In this document: piece after piece, positions 8,506 to 24,468 of the stretch
Position numbering within the stretch: position 1 is the first letter of the stretch
Layout of the letters: each line of letters starts with the position of its first letter
Assembly: GCF_027923545.1 (NCBI RefSeq)
Contig: NZ_BROH01000015.1
Coordinates: forward strand, 1 to 64,000
DNA from: Sinisalibacter aestuarii
GTDB lineage: Bacteria > Pseudomonadota > Alphaproteobacteria > Rhodobacterales > Rhodobacteraceae
Length of the DNA: 64,000 nt
Reading direction: 5' to 3'
Translations under genes and position numbers: made by a program
Notes under the pieces: model-generated
What the model saw: only the letters and a program-made list of their open reading frames with translations
The model's database searches: none
Told to the model about the DNA's origin: nothing

Positions 8506-9312
8506 TCAGCCGCCGCGGCGGAATTGCGAGGGGGTGCGCCCGGTATGTTGCGAGAAGGCCCGGGTGAAATAGGCGGGCGAGGCAAAGCCAAGCGCGGAGG
8601 CGATGTCTTTCACCGGCATATGGGTCTCGGTCAGCAGGCGGCGGGCCTCGTAATGCACCCGGTCGGCGAGGATCGCCGAGGCGGGGCGGCCGCAGGCCTT
8701 GTTGCAGACGCGGCTCAGATGCGTCGGCGTCACGCCGAGCGCCTGGGCATAGTCGCGCACGGTTTTGGAGGAATGGAAATCCTTCTCCACCAGCGCCGTA
8801 TAGGCGGCGGCGAGGCGGGCGGTGGCGTCTTCGCGCGGGGCATCCTCGTCGGGATCGGTCATTTGCCGCTCAAGCCAGACCGAAAGCAGCCCGGCATGGC
8901 TCAGAAGCGCGCGGTCCGACGCGGTGGCGCCATTGTCGAGCTCGGTCTGGATCGCGTCGATCAGCTTGTTGAGCTCGATATGCTGCTCGGCATCCGACAG
9001 GCGCAGATGCACCGGCTCTTCCGGCAGCGAAAGCTGGTCGTCGACCCCGGAGGGGAAAACCACGATCATCCCGGCGACGGAATTGTTCATTTCAAACCCG
9101 TGCATCGTGCCGGGCGGAATGTAGATGGCGTTATGGGCGGTGTAGCCGGAGGTGCGGCCATTCACGGTGATCCGGCCCTGGCCGCGGGTGAACCACAGCA
9201 GCACCGGCGCGCCATAGCTGCGCATCGCCTCGGTGCGCCAGCGGCCGCCTTTGGCCAGTCGGGCGAGCGGAAGTACGCGGAATGGCGACGAAAGCGTTTG
9301 AGTCCGGGTCAT
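8506..9312 (-). CDS. AraC-family transcriptional regulator
   Basis: A 268-residue regulator. The N-terminal half is a cupin-like sensor (GQGRITVNGR, AIYIPPGTMHGFEM). The C-terminal 100 residues hold the two AraC helix-turn-helix motifs (VRDYAQALGVTPTHLSRVC; VKDIASALGFASPAYFTRAF followed by TGRTPSQFRRG). The ligand is unknown. The 160-bp region upstream carries two perfect inverted DnaA boxes, so its promoter may be DnaA-responsive. No clear target gene is adjacent. Confidence 0.9.
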   Translation of the reverse strand: MTRTQTLSSPFRVLPLARLAKGGRWRTEAMRSYGAPVLLWFTRGQGRITVNGRTSGYTAHNAIYIPPGTMHGFEMNNSVAGMIVVFPSGVDDQLSLPEEPVHLRLSDAEQHIELNKLIDAIQTELDNGATASDRALLSHAGLLSVWLERQMTDPDEDAPREDATARLAAAYTALVEKDFHSSKTVRDYAQALGVTPTHLSRVCNKACGRPASAILADRVHYEARRLLTETHMPVKDIASALGFASPAYFTRAFSQHTGRTPSQFRRGG

Positions 9313-9393
9313 TGGGTGGCAGCTGTCCCTGTTGTCGTTTTTTATTCGCGCACCCGAATTGCCTAGCCGATTCTGTTTTTTGAGTCGCGCGAG

Positions 9394-9427
9394 TTATCCA
9401 CAGCCTCCGGGCATTTTCTGTGGATAA
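9394..9427. promoter_or_regulatory. Pair of perfect, inverted DnaA boxes
   Basis: TTATCCACA (9394-9402) and TGTGGATAA (9419-9427) both match the DnaA-box consensus exactly. They are inverted and 16 bases apart, and pairing extends to 10 bp (TTATCCACAG with CTGTGGATAA). They lie between the 3' end of miaA and the AraC gene, whose start is at 9312. Likely roles are a DnaA-regulated promoter or a titration site. One pair is too few to call a replication origin. Confidence 0.7.
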
Positions 9428-9474
9428 GCTGTTTCCCACCGGCAAGTGTCGCAATTGAGACACGCAGGAACCGT

Positions 9475-10368
9475 TCAGTCAAGCGCCGTGGGAGAAAGTG
9501 CTTGCCATGCCGACATCCGCGCCCGGAACCAGGTGCGCTGGCGCTTGGCATATTGCCGGGTGGCGATCACGGCACTGTCGCGTGCGGCATCGAGGGTCAT
9601 TTCGCCCCTGAGATGCGCGATCAGTTCGCGCGCCCCGATCGCTTTGGCCGAGGGCAGCGTGTCGGACCAGCCCGGCAGATTGGCGCGCGCCTCGTCCAGC
9701 GCTCCGGCGGCGAGCATCGCGTCGAAACGGCGCGCGATCCGGGCGTTCAGCCAGTCGCGCGGGGCGTCGATCAGCAGGGCGCTGGCCTCGCTCAGCGGCA
9801 GCAGGGGCGGCGGTGTCTCGTCCTGCCAGGCAGCAAGGCCGCGCCCGGTGGCGCGGTGCACCTCCCAGGCGCGCTGGACGCGGGCGGGGTTGCGGGTGTC
9901 GATCCGGGCGCGCGTGGCGTCGTCGAGATCGGCGAGCAGGGCCTGCGGCCCGTCTTCGGCCATGCGCGTATCGGCCTCGGCGCGCACCGCGGCGGGGGTG
10001 AGCGGGATATCGGCCAACCCCTCCGTCAGCGCGGTGAAATAGAGCCCGGTGCCGCCGGTGATGATCGGGCGCGGGCCGTCGGCGAGCAGCGGGGCGAGGT
10101 CGCGCAGCCAATGGCCGACGGAATAGGCCACATCGCCGGGCACATGGCCATAAAGCGCGTGCGGGGCGATGTCTTCCTCGGCGGGCGAGGGCCGGGCGGT
10201 GAGCACGCGCCAGTTGGCGAAGACCTGCAGCGCATCGGCATTGACGATGCGCCCGCCCTGTTCGCGCGCGATGGCGATGGCGAGGGCGAGCGCGGATTTG
10301 CCGCTGGCCGTGGGGCCGGCGATGAGCACCGGGCGGTCGGCGGGGAGGGTGGCGATGATCTGGTCCAT
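9475..10368 (-). CDS. miaA: tRNA dimethylallyltransferase
   Basis: A 297-residue enzyme that transfers a dimethylallyl group to A37 of tRNAs reading UNN codons. Landmarks are the P-loop [12 protein letters not shown] near residue 20, [18 protein letters not shown] (catalytic Asp region), [27 protein letters not shown], and the C-terminal [13 protein letters not shown] start it at MDQIIATLP (10368); a longer frame to 10440 would overlap the upstream gene and adds unrelated residues. It appears to be the last gene of a unit with the isocitrate-lyase-like and aminotransferase genes. Confidence 0.93.
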   Translation of the reverse strand: MDQIIATLPADRPVLIAGPTASGKSALALAIAIAREQGGRIVNADALQVFANWRVLTARPSPAEEDIAPHALYGHVPGDVAYSVGHWLRDLAPLLADGPRPIITGGTGLYFTALTEGLADIPLTPAAVRAEADTRMAEDGPQALLADLDDATRARIDTRNPARVQRAWEVHRATGRGLAAWQDETPPPLLPLSEASALLIDAPRDWLNARIARRFDAMLAAGALDEARANLPGWSDTLPSAKAIGARELIAHLRGEMTLDAARDSAVIATRQYAKRQRTWFRARMSAWQALSPTALD

Positions 10369-10436
10369 GTCGGCGCAAGATGGGGCAGGGCGGCGCGGTT
10401 TGGAAGGGGCTGGGGCTTCGAACCCCCGTGCGCCCC

Positions 10437-11255
10437 TCAAGCCTTGCCCAGCAGCGCGTCCACTTCGCCGCCGGTGATCGAATGGGCCAGCCGCGAAAAG
10501 TCGCCGCGCTCGAACATGTCATGCCCCGCATCCACGATCAGCCGGTGCGTGGCGCGGGCGAGCGATGAGCCGAGCGAGAGCCGGGCCACCCCGATCCCGG
10601 CAAAACGGGCGCGGGGGATCTCGGCAAAATCGCCGGCCACCAGCGCGTTGACCGGCAGGGTGGTGCTGGCGCAGATGCGCGCCTGCGCCTCGATCCCGCC
10701 GGGCACGGGCACATAGAGGCAATCGGCCCCGGCGGCCTCGAACAGCGCCAGCCGCGCCAGCGCTTCGTCGAGGTCGTATTGGCCATTCATCACCCCGTCG
10801 GCCCGCGCCACCAGCACGAAGTCGCGCGGCAGCGCCCGGGCGGCGGCGGCGGCGGCGCGGATGCGCTCGGCGGCGAGGGCGCGTGCGTAGGGAATATCGC
10901 CGGGCAGCGCCGTATCTTCGACGGAGATCCCGGCCAGCCCCGCCTCGAAGGCGAGCCGCACGGTTTCGGCCACGGTTTCGGGCGCTTCGCCAAAGCCGTT
11001 CTCGAAATCGCCCGAGACCGGCACATTCACCGCCGCCACCAGATCCTGCGCATGGGCCAGCGCCTCGTCACGGCTCACAAGGCCCATATCGGGCCGCCCG
11101 AGCGTGAAGGCATGAGCCGCCGAGGATGTGGCGATGGCGGAGGCGCCGAGGGCCGCGAGCAGTTTTGCGCTGCCCGCATCCCAGGCATTGGCGAGGATGA
11201 AAGGATCGCCCGGCCGGTGCAGGGCGCGCAAGGCGGCGCCGATATCGCGGCTCAT
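10437..11255 (-). CDS. Isocitrate lyase/PEP mutase superfamily protein
   Basis: A 272-residue TIM-barrel enzyme of the ICL/PEPM superfamily. Visible are [16 protein letters not shown], the Mg-binding SGDFENGFG region, [12 protein letters not shown], and [12 protein letters not shown]. The KKCGH catalytic loop of isocitrate and methylisocitrate lyases is absent, so it belongs to the short carboxyphosphonoenolpyruvate-mutase-like branch, whose substrates are mostly unknown. Its start overlaps the stop of the aminotransferase gene by 4 bases, indicating one operon. It is only distantly related to the true PrpB at 56.5 kb. Confidence 0.85.
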   Translation of the reverse strand: MSRDIGAALRALHRPGDPFILANAWDAGSAKLLAALGASAIATSSAAHAFTLGRPDMGLVSRDEALAHAQDLVAAVNVPVSGDFENGFGEAPETVAETVRLAFEAGLAGISVEDTALPGDIPYARALAAERIRAAAAAARALPRDFVLVARADGVMNGQYDLDEALARLALFEAAGADCLYVPVPGGIEAQARICASTTLPVNALVAGDFAEIPRARFAGIGVARLSLGSSLARATHRLIVDAGHDMFERGDFSRLAHSITGGEVDALLGKA

Positions 11256-12427
11256 GCCGCCAGCTCCCCGGCGAAGGCGATGAGGCGGGCCAGCGCGTCT
11301 TCGAACAGATCGTCGGCCACCGTCATCGCCACCCGCACATGGCCTGCCGCCGCCTGCCCGAAGCTCTCGCCCGGCATCACAGCGATACGCTCGGCATCGA
11401 GCAGCCTTTCGGCGAAGTCCTGCCCCGACAGGCCCGTCGCCCGGATGTCGAGCAAGAGATACATCGCGCCCTGCGCCGGGGCATGGCGCAGGATGTTCTG
11501 CGCGCCGATCAGCCGCAGGGCGGCCTCCCGCCGCCGCCGGAACGGCGCGGCCAGCTCGGCCTCGAATTCCGGCCCCTGGGTCAGCGCGAAGGCGGCGGCC
11601 TCCTGAATATAGCCGGGCACGCCGAAAGTGGTGTGAATGGCGAGGTTGCCGAGATGGGCGATGGCCTCATCCGGCCCGATCACCCAGCCCACGCGGCTGC
11701 CGGTCATCGCATGGCTTTTCGACAGCGACCCGATCACCAGCGTGCGCTCCGCCATGCCGGGCAGGCTGCGCGGGCTTACATGGCTGCCATCCCAGATCTG
11801 GGTGTCGTAGACCTCGTCCGAGATCAGCCAGATGCCCGCCTCGCGCACCACCCCGGCGATCTCCGCGAGCGTCGCCTCTGGATAGACCACGCCGGTGGGG
11901 TTGTTGGGCGAATTGATCAGCAGGCTCTTTGCGTCATGGGCCGCTATCGCGGCGGCGAGATCGGCGGCGCGGGGCAGAAATCCGTCTTCGGCCCGGGTCG
12001 CCACCGCCACCGGCACGCCGCCGACGCCCCGGATCGTGCCCGGATAGGTCGAGTAGAACGGATCGAGGTAAAGCCCGGTCTGGCCCGGATCGAGCGCCAG
12101 CGCATGGGTGGCGAACAGCGCGGGCTGGCCGCCCGGCGTGATCATCACATTCTCCGGCGCGGTCTCCACCCCGGTGCGCGCGGCGACCCGTCTGGCCACC
12201 GTCTCACGCAGATGCGCGATGCCGGGGATCGAGGCATAGCCGGTATTGCCGGCCTCTGCGGCTTTGTGCATCGCGTCGAGGATCGCCGGCGCGGTGCCGA
12301 TATCGGGCTCACCGATGGTGAGCATGGTCAGCTCTTCGCCCGCCGCCGCCATCCGCTGGGCACGAAAGAACACATCCCACGCCGCGCCGCCGCCGGCGAG
12401 GCCGGTGATCCGGTCGGAATATCCCAT
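11252..12427 (-). CDS. Class I/II pyridoxal-phosphate aminotransferase
   Basis: A 391-residue fold-type I aminotransferase. SPNNPTGVVYP is the conserved cofactor-ring loop, ISDEVYDTQIW holds the Asp and Tyr contacts, and the PLP-binding Lys lies in SLSKSHAMTGSRVGW. The C-terminal Arg that binds the substrate carboxylate is in GHVRVAM. ATG 12427 (MGYSDRIT) follows GGAG; upstream in-frame residues are not family-like. The substrate is unclear. It shares an operon with an ICL/PEPM-like lyase and miaA, which does not narrow it down. Confidence 0.88.
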   Translation of the reverse strand: MGYSDRITGLAGGGAAWDVFFRAQRMAAAGEELTMLTIGEPDIGTAPAILDAMHKAAEAGNTGYASIPGIAHLRETVARRVAARTGVETAPENVMITPGGQPALFATHALALDPGQTGLYLDPFYSTYPGTIRGVGGVPVAVATRAEDGFLPRAADLAAAIAAHDAKSLLINSPNNPTGVVYPEATLAEIAGVVREAGIWLISDEVYDTQIWDGSHVSPRSLPGMAERTLVIGSLSKSHAMTGSRVGWVIGPDEAIAHLGNLAIHTTFGVPGYIQEAAAFALTQGPEFEAELAAPFRRRREAALRLIGAQNILRHAPAQGAMYLLLDIRATGLSGQDFAERLLDAERIAVMPGESFGQAAAGHVRVAMTVADDLFEDALARLIAFAGELAA

Positions 12428-12558
12428 CGCAATCTCCGTTTTTTGCGAACGGGCCACGGGTTGGAGCGATTGTCCACCCCGGATCGGGTGGAAAACCGGC
12501 CCGCACCCCCAAGAAATTGCGTCGCGCCCCTTCCCAAAGGGTCACCAGCGTGAAATAG

Positions 12559-14042
<1,484 letters not shown>

Positions 14043-14043
<1 letters not shown>

Positions 14044-15209
14044 TGACACCGGCGGCCCGCGTCGCGGCGGCGATCGAGGTGCTCGACGGCTGGCTTGCGG
14101 GCGGCGCGGCGGAGCAGCTGCTGACAAGCTGGGCGCGCAGCCACCGCTTCGCCGGCTCGACGGACCGCGCCGCGATCCGCGATCTGGTCTATGACGCGAT
14201 CCGTTGCCGGCGCAGCTACGCCGCCCTCGGCGGGGGTGAAAGCGGGCGGGCGCTGATGATCGGCGCGGAGCGCGCCGCGGGCCGCGATCCGGCTGAAATC
14301 TTCACCGGCGAGGGCTATGCGCCCGCCGCCTTCGGCCCCGGCGATGCACCGCCACGCCCGGATCTGAGCGAGGAAGAGCGGCTCGATTGCCCCGACTGGC
14401 TGGCGCCGCAGCTGCGCGCGAGCCTCGGTGCGGACTTTGCCCCGGTGATGGAGGCGCTGCGCCACCGCGCGCCGGTATTTCTGCGTGTCAACCTCGCGCG
14501 GATTGACCGTGACGAGGCGATCGGCACGTTGGCGCAAGAGGGGATCACGGCGCGCCCGCATCCGCTCTCACCTTCCGCGCTGGAAGTGACGGAGGGGGCG
14601 CGGCGCATTCAGCAGGGTGCCGCCTATGCCAGCGGGCTCGTCGAATTGCAGGACGCGGCGAGCCAGGCGGTGGTAGATGCGCTCGCCATCTCGCCGGGCG
14701 ACAGGGTGCTTGACTATTGTGCCGGCGGCGGTGGCAAATCGCTCGCGCTGGCGGCGCAGGGGGCTGAGGTGAGCGCCCATGATATCGACCCGCGCCGGAT
14801 GTCGGACCTGCCGGGCCGCGCGGCGCGCGCCGGGGTGACGGTGGGCCTCCTGCCCACGGACCGGCTGCCCGGGGGCGGGAGCTTCGATCTGATCTTTGCC
14901 GATGCGCCCTGTTCGGGCTCGGGCGCCTGGCGGCGAAGCCCGCAGGGCAAATGGGATCTGACGGCGCGGCGCCTGGATGAGCTTTGTGCTATACAGGCTG
15001 GAATTCTCGATGAAATTGTGCGTTTGTCCGGGCCGGATACCCGGATAGGGTATGCGACCTGTTCGGTGATCGAGGCCGAGAACGGCGCTCAGGTGGCAGC
15101 GTTTCTGGCCCGTCACCCCGGCTGGCAGTGCAGCCTCAGCCGCAGCTTTACCCCGCGCGACGGCGGCGACGGCTTCTTCATTGCCCTGTTGACGCAGCGG
15201 CATGAATAG
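14043..15209 (+). CDS. RsmB/NOP-family rRNA (cytosine-5) methyltransferase
   Basis: A 388-residue SAM-dependent RNA methyltransferase with an N-terminal NusB-like part. VLDYCAGGGGKSLALAA is the SAM-binding motif, DAPCSGSGAWRR contains the motif IV Cys, and GYATCSVIEAENGAQV contains the catalytic motif VI Cys. Both Cys residues place it in the m5C class, most likely acting on 16S rRNA. It directly follows guaB in an operon. RsmF-like or other NOP specificity cannot be excluded. Confidence 0.9.
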
Positions 15210-15253
15210 CACAAATTCAACTTCAGGTTGTGAGTGTCATGGTTTGGCCGGTG

Positions 15254-15269
15254 TTAAGGCTGCGTTAAC
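15254..15269. promoter_or_regulatory. CtrA-like box upstream of cckA
   Basis: TTAA (15254-15257), a 7-base spacer and TTAAC (15265-15269) match the full CtrA-P binding site TTAA-N7-TTAA(C) of alphaproteobacteria. It lies 47 bases before the cckA start. CckA is the kinase that controls CtrA phosphorylation, so this would close a feedback loop. Confidence 0.6.
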
Positions 15270-15315
15270 GGCTCCCCGCGCAAAGTGGCACGGACGAATC
15301 GGATAAGGGGCTGTC

Positions 15316-17739
15316 GTGTCGCATCCCGCGCTTTCTCCGCGGCCCGTCACCCGGGCGGCGCTGGAGCTTTCGCCGCGCGCGGCGTGGCTGGCGCTGGCCA
15401 TGGCGGGCTGCCTCGCCATTGCCGCCATCGTGCCCTGGGCGGCGCTGGCGCTGGCCCTGCTGGTGACGGGGCTCACCTTCGGTGCGCTTGTGCTACTGGT
15501 GAAGGGCTTGAGCCTCGGTCATGCGCGGGCCGAAGCGCAATTGCGCGCCAGCCTCGCCGAACTGATCGCCGAAGATGCCGCCCCCGGTTTCCTGACCGAC
15601 CGTGACGGCGCGATCTTCTACGCCAACGCGGCGGCCAAGGCCCGCTTTGGTGCGGTGACGGGGGCCGCGCTGCGCAGCGCGCTCACCGATCTCAGCCCGG
15701 CGCCGGCCTCGCTGCTCTATCGGCTTCAGAACCGGGCTCTGGCGCAGGGCGCGGCGCGGGAGGATCTGAACCTGCGCAGCGGTGTCGCGCGGCTGTCGGT
15801 GCATCGGGCCGGGCAGGCGGGCTTCGTCTGGCGGCTCGACGATCTTGGCCGTGCCGAGGGGCGCATGGGCGGCGAGATCGCGCTGCCGATGATGATCGTC
15901 ACCGCGACCGGCACGATCCTTGAGATGAACGAGGCGCTGCGCCACCTGCTCGGCGGGCGCGAGGCCGCGCTCGACCGGGTGATCGCCGATCTGCCGCTGC
16001 GTTCGGGCGAAGTGCACCGGGTGAATGCCGGGCAGGGCGCGGTGGCGGCGCTCGCCATCGAGCAGCCCTTGTCTGGCGGGCGGCGTGAAATCTATCTGTT
16101 GCCCGAACCGGCACGGGCGCGCATCGCCCCGGCCGAATGGGGCGTGGTCGAGAGCCTACCGGTGCCGCTCCTGCGTGTCGACCGGGCCGGGCGCGTGATC
16201 ATGGCCAACCGGCGCGCGCGGGGGCTTCTCGGCGTCGGTGCGGCGACGGGGCAGCACCTGTCGGATCTGGTCGAGGGGCTGGGCCGCCCTGTCTCGGACT
16301 GGCTGCGCGAGGCCTGGGACGGGCGCAATCTCGGCCGTACCGAAACGCTGCGCGCCATCCATGCCGAAGAGCGTTTCCTGCAGGTCACGCTGGAGCGCTA
16401 CCACGATGAGACCGGCCCGGCGCTGGTGGCGGTGCTGCATGACGCGACCGAGCTCAAATCGCTGGAGACGCAATTCGTCCAGAGCCAGAAGATGCAGGCC
16501 ATCGGCCAGCTTGCCGGTGGGGTGGCGCATGATTTCAACAACCTGCTCACCGCCATTTCCGGCCATTGCGACCTCCTGCTCCTGCGCCATGCCGACGAGG
16601 CCGACCCGGATTATGCCGATCTTCACCAGGTGGCGCAGAACGCCAACCGCGCCGCCGCGCTGGTGGGCCAGCTCCTTGCCTTTTCGCGCAAGCAGACCCT
16701 GCGCCCGCAGATCTTCGACATTGCCGATACGATGGGCGATCTGACCCATCTGCTGGGCCGCCTCGTCGGCGAACAGGTGCGGATCGTCTATGAGGCCGCG
16801 CCCGGCGTGCGCCCGGTGCGCGCCGACAAGCGCCAGCTCGAACAGGTGCTGATGAACCTCGTGGTCAATGCCCGCGATGCGATGGCGCCGGGCGGCGGGC
16901 GGATCCGGCTGGTGCTGGAAAACCGTCACCTCGACGCAGCGCTGGAACGCGACCGCGCCACGGTGCCGCCCGGCGATTACGTGGCGATCCAGGTGATCGA
17001 CGAGGGCAGCGGCATCGCGCCCGAACATCTGGCGAAGATCTTCGAGCCGTTCTTCACCACCAAGGGCGCGGGCAAGGGCACCGGGCTGGGCCTCAGCATG
17101 GTTTATGGGATCGTGAAGCAGTCGGGCGGCTTCATCTTCGTCGATTCCGTGCCCGGCAGCGGCACCACCTTCACGCTCTATTTCCCGGTCTTCGACGAGG
17201 ATATCGCACCGGCGGATGCGGCGGACCCCGACATCGAGCGCCAAGCGCCCGAGCCTGCCGCGCCGGTCGCCCTGCCGCCGCAGGCGCCTGCGGCGGCACA
17301 GGCGGAGGCGAGCGGCGTCGTCCTGCTGGTCGAAGACGAGGCGCCGGTGCGCGCCTTCGCTTCGCGCGCCCTGCGCCTGCGCGGCCACACCGTGCTGGAA
17401 GCGGCGACCGGCGAGGCGGCGCTGGAGATCCTCGATGACGCATCGCTTTCGGTCGATATCTTCGTCACCGATGTGATCATGCGGGGGCTGGACGGACCCA
17501 CATGGGTTGCCGAGGCACTGCGCCGCCGCCCCGGCGTGCGGGTGGTTTTCGTCTCGGGCTATGCCGAGGATTCGGTTTCCGAGCATCAGGCGCGGATCCC
17601 GAACTCGGTGTTTCTGCCCAAGCCGTTCTCGCTTGCGGAACTGACGGCCATTGTTGCGAAACAGCTCCACGAGACGGGCCGGGAGGGCGCTTTCGCCGCG
17701 CCTTCCGCTCAGGAAATTTCATATATAACAGACAACTAA
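15316..17739 (+). CDS. cckA: CckA-type hybrid sensor histidine kinase
   Basis: This 807-residue inner-membrane hybrid kinase/phosphatase passes phosphate through ChpT to CtrA, which in Rhodobacteraceae governs motility, gene-transfer agents and cell-cycle genes. Two hydrophobic segments (about residues 22-66) anchor it. PAS-like regions follow near 80-170, 180-260 and 280-370. The phospho-accepting His is H405 in [19 protein letters not shown], highly typical of CckA. The ATPase N-box is [13 protein letters not shown] and the G-boxes DEGSGIAP and [12 protein letters not shown] receiver domain ends the protein, with phospho-acceptor D719 in [12 protein letters not shown] and the conserved Lys in LPKPF. 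The start is GTG 15316. Confidence 0.92.
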   Translation: MSHPALSPRPVTRAALELSPRAAWLALAMAGCLAIAAIVPWAALALALLVTGLTFGALVLLVKGLSLGHARAEAQLRASLAELIAEDAAPGFLTDRDGAIFYANAAAKARFGAVTGAALRSALTDLSPAPASLLYRLQNRALAQGAAREDLNLRSGVARLSVHRAGQAGFVWRLDDLGRAEGRMGGEIALPMMIVTATGTILEMNEALRHLLGGREAALDRVIADLPLRSGEVHRVNAGQGAVAALAIEQPLSGGRREIYLLPEPARARIAPAEWGVVESLPVPLLRVDRAGRVIMANRRARGLLGVGAATGQHLSDLVEGLGRPVSDWLREAWDGRNLGRTETLRAIHAEERFLQVTLERYHDETGPALVAVLHDATELKSLETQFVQSQKMQAIGQLAGGVAHDFNNLLTAISGHCDLLLLRHADEADPDYADLHQVAQNANRAAALVGQLLAFSRKQTLRPQIFDIADTMGDLTHLLGRLVGEQVRIVYEAAPGVRPVRADKRQLEQVLMNLVVNARDAMAPGGGRIRLVLENRHLDAALERDRATVPPGDYVAIQVIDEGSGIAPEHLAKIFEPFFTTKGAGKGTGLGLSMVYGIVKQSGGFIFVDSVPGSGTTFTLYFPVFDEDIAPADAADPDIERQAPEPAAPVALPPQAPAAAQAEASGVVLLVEDEAPVRAFASRALRLRGHTVLEAATGEAALEILDDASLSVDIFVTDVIMRGLDGPTWVAEALRRRPGVRVVFVSGYAEDSVSEHQARIPNSVFLPKPFSLAELTAIVAKQLHETGREGAFAAPSAQEISYITDN

Positions 17740-17856
17740 AAGAAATCTCTCAGGAGTCTCTGGCCCGTTCATCTTTGATTAACACTCGGCGTGGCAAAGT
17801 CTCTCGATAAAATACGGCTTGAAATGTTCTCATTTTGTTTGCAATACGGAACGTAA

Positions 17857-17871
17857 GAACATGAGGCGAAC
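17857..17871. promoter_or_regulatory. LexA/SOS box of recA
   Basis: GAAC (17857-17860), ATGAGGC, GAAC (17868-17871) is GAAC-N7-GAAC, the reverse complement of the alphaproteobacterial LexA operator GTTC-N7-GTTC. It lies 50 bases before the recA start, so recA should be SOS-inducible. A TTGAAA at 17819-17824 with CAATAC 17 bases further on is a possible promoter that the box would occlude downstream. Confidence 0.85.
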
Positions 17872-17921
17872 ATGAGCAGCGATTGCCGCCCCTGCGCGGG
17901 TGTGGAATAAGGAGAGAAACG

Positions 17922-19001
17922 ATGGCAACGGCGGATCTACTGGACATGACGAAAATGCGCGACGGCGACAAGCAGAAGGCCCTGGATTCGGCGCTGGCCC
18001 AGATCGAGCGGCAATTCGGCAAAGGGTCGATCATGCGCCTTGGCGCCGATAACCCTGTTGCCGAGATCGAGGCGACCTCGACCGGCTCGCTCGGCCTCGA
18101 CATCGCGCTTGGCATCGGCGGCCTGCCGAAAGGCCGGATCATCGAGATCTACGGGCCGGAAAGCTCGGGCAAGACCACGCTGACGCTGCATTGCATCGCC
18201 GAGGAACAGAAAAAGGGCGGCGTCTGCGCCTTTGTCGACGCCGAACATGCGCTCGACCCGCAATATGCCAAAAAGCTCGGCATCGACCTCGACGAGCTCC
18301 TGATCTCGCAGCCCGATACCGGCGAACAGGCGCTCGAAATCGTCGATACGCTGGTGCGCTCGGGCGCGGTCAACATGGTGGTGGTCGACTCGGTCGCCGC
18401 GCTCACCCCGCGCTCGGAGCTTGAGGGCGATATGGGCGACAGTTCGGTCGGCGTGCAGGCCCGGCTGATGAGCCAGGCGATGCGCAAGCTCACCGGTTCG
18501 ATCTCGCGCTCCAATTGCATGGTGATCTTCATCAACCAGATCCGCATGAAGATCGGCGTGATGTTCGGCAGCCCCGAAACCACCACCGGCGGTAATGCGC
18601 TGAAATTCTACTCCTCGGTCCGGCTCGATATCCGCCGCATCGGCGCGATCAAGGACCGCGACGAGGTGGTCGGCAACGCCACCCGCGTGAAAGTGGTGAA
18701 AAACAAGGTCGCCCCGCCATTCAAACAGGTGGAATTCGACATCATGTATGGCGAAGGCATCTCGAAAACCGGCGAATTGCTCGATCTGGGCGTGAAGGCT
18801 GGCGTGGTGGAGAAATCCGGCGCCTGGTTCTCCTACGGTGACGAGCGGATCGGCCAGGGCCGCGAAAACTCCAAGACCTTCCTGAAGGAAAACCCGCAGA
18901 TCGCGCTGGAGATCGAAGACAAGATCCGCGCCGCGCATGGGCTCGATTTCGATATGGGCGCGGATGACGAAGACGCGGGCGACGACATTCTCGAAGCCTG
19001 A
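17922..19001 (+). CDS. recA: Recombinase RecA
   Basis: A 359-residue RecA that forms the strand-exchange filament and triggers LexA cleavage. Landmarks are [13 protein letters not shown] (Walker A), the catalytic Glu in [26 protein letters not shown] (Walker B), loop L1 [19 protein letters not shown], and loop L2 with [20 protein letters not shown]. The acidic C-terminal tail ([16 protein letters not shown]) is normal. GGAGAG precedes ATG 17922. A canonical SOS box lies upstream and a strong terminator downstream, so it is monocistronic. Confidence 0.98.
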   Translation: MATADLLDMTKMRDGDKQKALDSALAQIERQFGKGSIMRLGADNPVAEIEATSTGSLGLDIALGIGGLPKGRIIEIYGPESSGKTTLTLHCIAEEQKKGGVCAFVDAEHALDPQYAKKLGIDLDELLISQPDTGEQALEIVDTLVRSGAVNMVVVDSVAALTPRSELEGDMGDSSVGVQARLMSQAMRKLTGSISRSNCMVIFINQIRMKIGVMFGSPETTTGGNALKFYSSVRLDIRRIGAIKDRDEVVGNATRVKVVKNKVAPPFKQVEFDIMYGEGISKTGELLDLGVKAGVVEKSGAWFSYGDERIGQGRENSKTFLKENPQIALEIEDKIRAAHGLDFDMGADDEDAGDDILEA

Positions 19002-19020
19002 CCGCAGCGGAACCAGAGTG

Positions 19021-19060
19021 AAAAACGGGCCGGGCAGGGTGCTGCGCCGGCCCGTTTTTC
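19021..19060 (+). terminator. Rho-independent terminator of recA
   Basis: A perfect 13-bp stem, AAAAACGGGCCGG (19021-19033) with CCGGCCCGTTTTT (19047-19059), has a 13-base loop and ends in a run of T. It starts 20 bases after the recA stop. Confidence 0.92.
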
Positions 19061-19209
19061 TGCCTGCGCCGGGCGCGGGCATTGGCCGCCGCGAACCGGG
19101 CCGCACCCGCAAAACCCGGCTTCTCTTGTGGACAGTCACTTTGCGCTTAATTAAACCGGGACGACGGCCGATGGAGGCCCCAACCTAGCGCCCGGACAAG
19201 ATTAGACAG

Positions 19210-21864
<2,655 letters not shown>

Positions 21865-21865
21865 G

Positions 21866-22153
21866 ATGCCCGCGCTCTGGATCGCTCATGTGACCGTCAC
21901 CGATGAAGAGGCCTATGGCAAATACGCCAGGCTGGCGGGGCCGGCCGTTGCCAAGCATGGTGGCACCTTCATCGCCCGTGGCGGGCGCTACGTGCAGCTT
22001 GAGGGCAAGGACCGCCCGCGCAACGTGGTGGCGCGCTTTGCCTCGGTCGAGGCGGCGGAAGCCTGTTATCACAGCCCGGAATACCAGGCGGCGCTCGACC
22101 ATGCCCGAGGCGCCTCGGAGCGGGAATTGCTGATCGTCGAAATCGACGAATAG
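21866..22153 (+). CDS. DUF1330-family protein
   Basis: A 95-residue protein starting MPALWIAHVTVTDEEAYGKYA, matching the DUF1330 ferredoxin-like (dimeric alpha-beta barrel) family, including RGGRYVQLEGK and EAAEACYHSPEYQ. The ATG follows GGAGGATAG one base after the alaS stop, so it is translated from the alaS message. Its function is unknown. Confidence 0.85.
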   Translation: MPALWIAHVTVTDEEAYGKYARLAGPAVAKHGGTFIARGGRYVQLEGKDRPRNVVARFASVEAAEACYHSPEYQAALDHARGASERELLIVEIDE

Positions 22154-22169
22154 GGCGGGCCGTCATATC

Positions 22170-22517
22170 ATGACGCTCAGCCATGTGCTGCCGCTCCTGC
22201 TGCTGATCGCGTCGAACCTGTTCATGACGCTGGCCTGGTATGGCCATCTCGCCTATCCCAATCGCCCGCTGATGCTGGTGATCGTGGCAAGCTGGCTGAT
22301 CGCCTTCATCGAATACACCCTCGCTGTGCCCGCAAACCGGATCGGGCACCGGGTCTATTCCGCCGCTGAACTGAAAACGATCCAGGAAGTCGTCAGCCTG
22401 ACGATCTTCCTGGGCTTTTCCGCGCTCTGGCTGAAGGAGCCGGTCACGCTCAATCACGTGGTCGGTTTCGCCTTCATCCTGCTCGGCGCGGGCATCGTCT
22501 TTCGCGGGCCGTTCTGA
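22170..22517 (+). CDS. DMT-superfamily small membrane protein (DUF486)
   Basis: A 115-residue protein with four hydrophobic helices (VLPLLLLIASNLFMTLAWYG, LMLVIVASWLIAFIEYTL, EVVSLTIFLGFSALWL, VVGFAFILLGAGIVF). The motif VPANRIGHRVYSAAELKTIQE is characteristic of DUF486, a relative of the small drug/metabolite transporters. It follows the DUF1330 gene by 16 bases in the alaS operon. The substrate is unknown. Confidence 0.85.
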   Translation: MTLSHVLPLLLLIASNLFMTLAWYGHLAYPNRPLMLVIVASWLIAFIEYTLAVPANRIGHRVYSAAELKTIQEVVSLTIFLGFSALWLKEPVTLNHVVGFAFILLGAGIVFRGPF

Positions 22518-22533
22518 GCCGGGAAGGCCCGGA

Positions 22534-24354
<1,821 letters not shown>

Positions 24355-24468
24355 GGGGCGTCCTTTGTGCGCGTTCCGCGGGGCCATAGCCTGCGCACGG
24401 GTGAAACGCCAGCCCTATAGCGCAATCCGAAAAGTGTGAAACGGTTTTCGGGGCAGGTTGCGTTGCGC

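Noticed and set aside
9394-9427. Calling the DnaA-box pair a replication origin
   Set aside because: Only two boxes are present, with no extended AT-rich unwinding region and no dnaA, parAB or repABC nearby.
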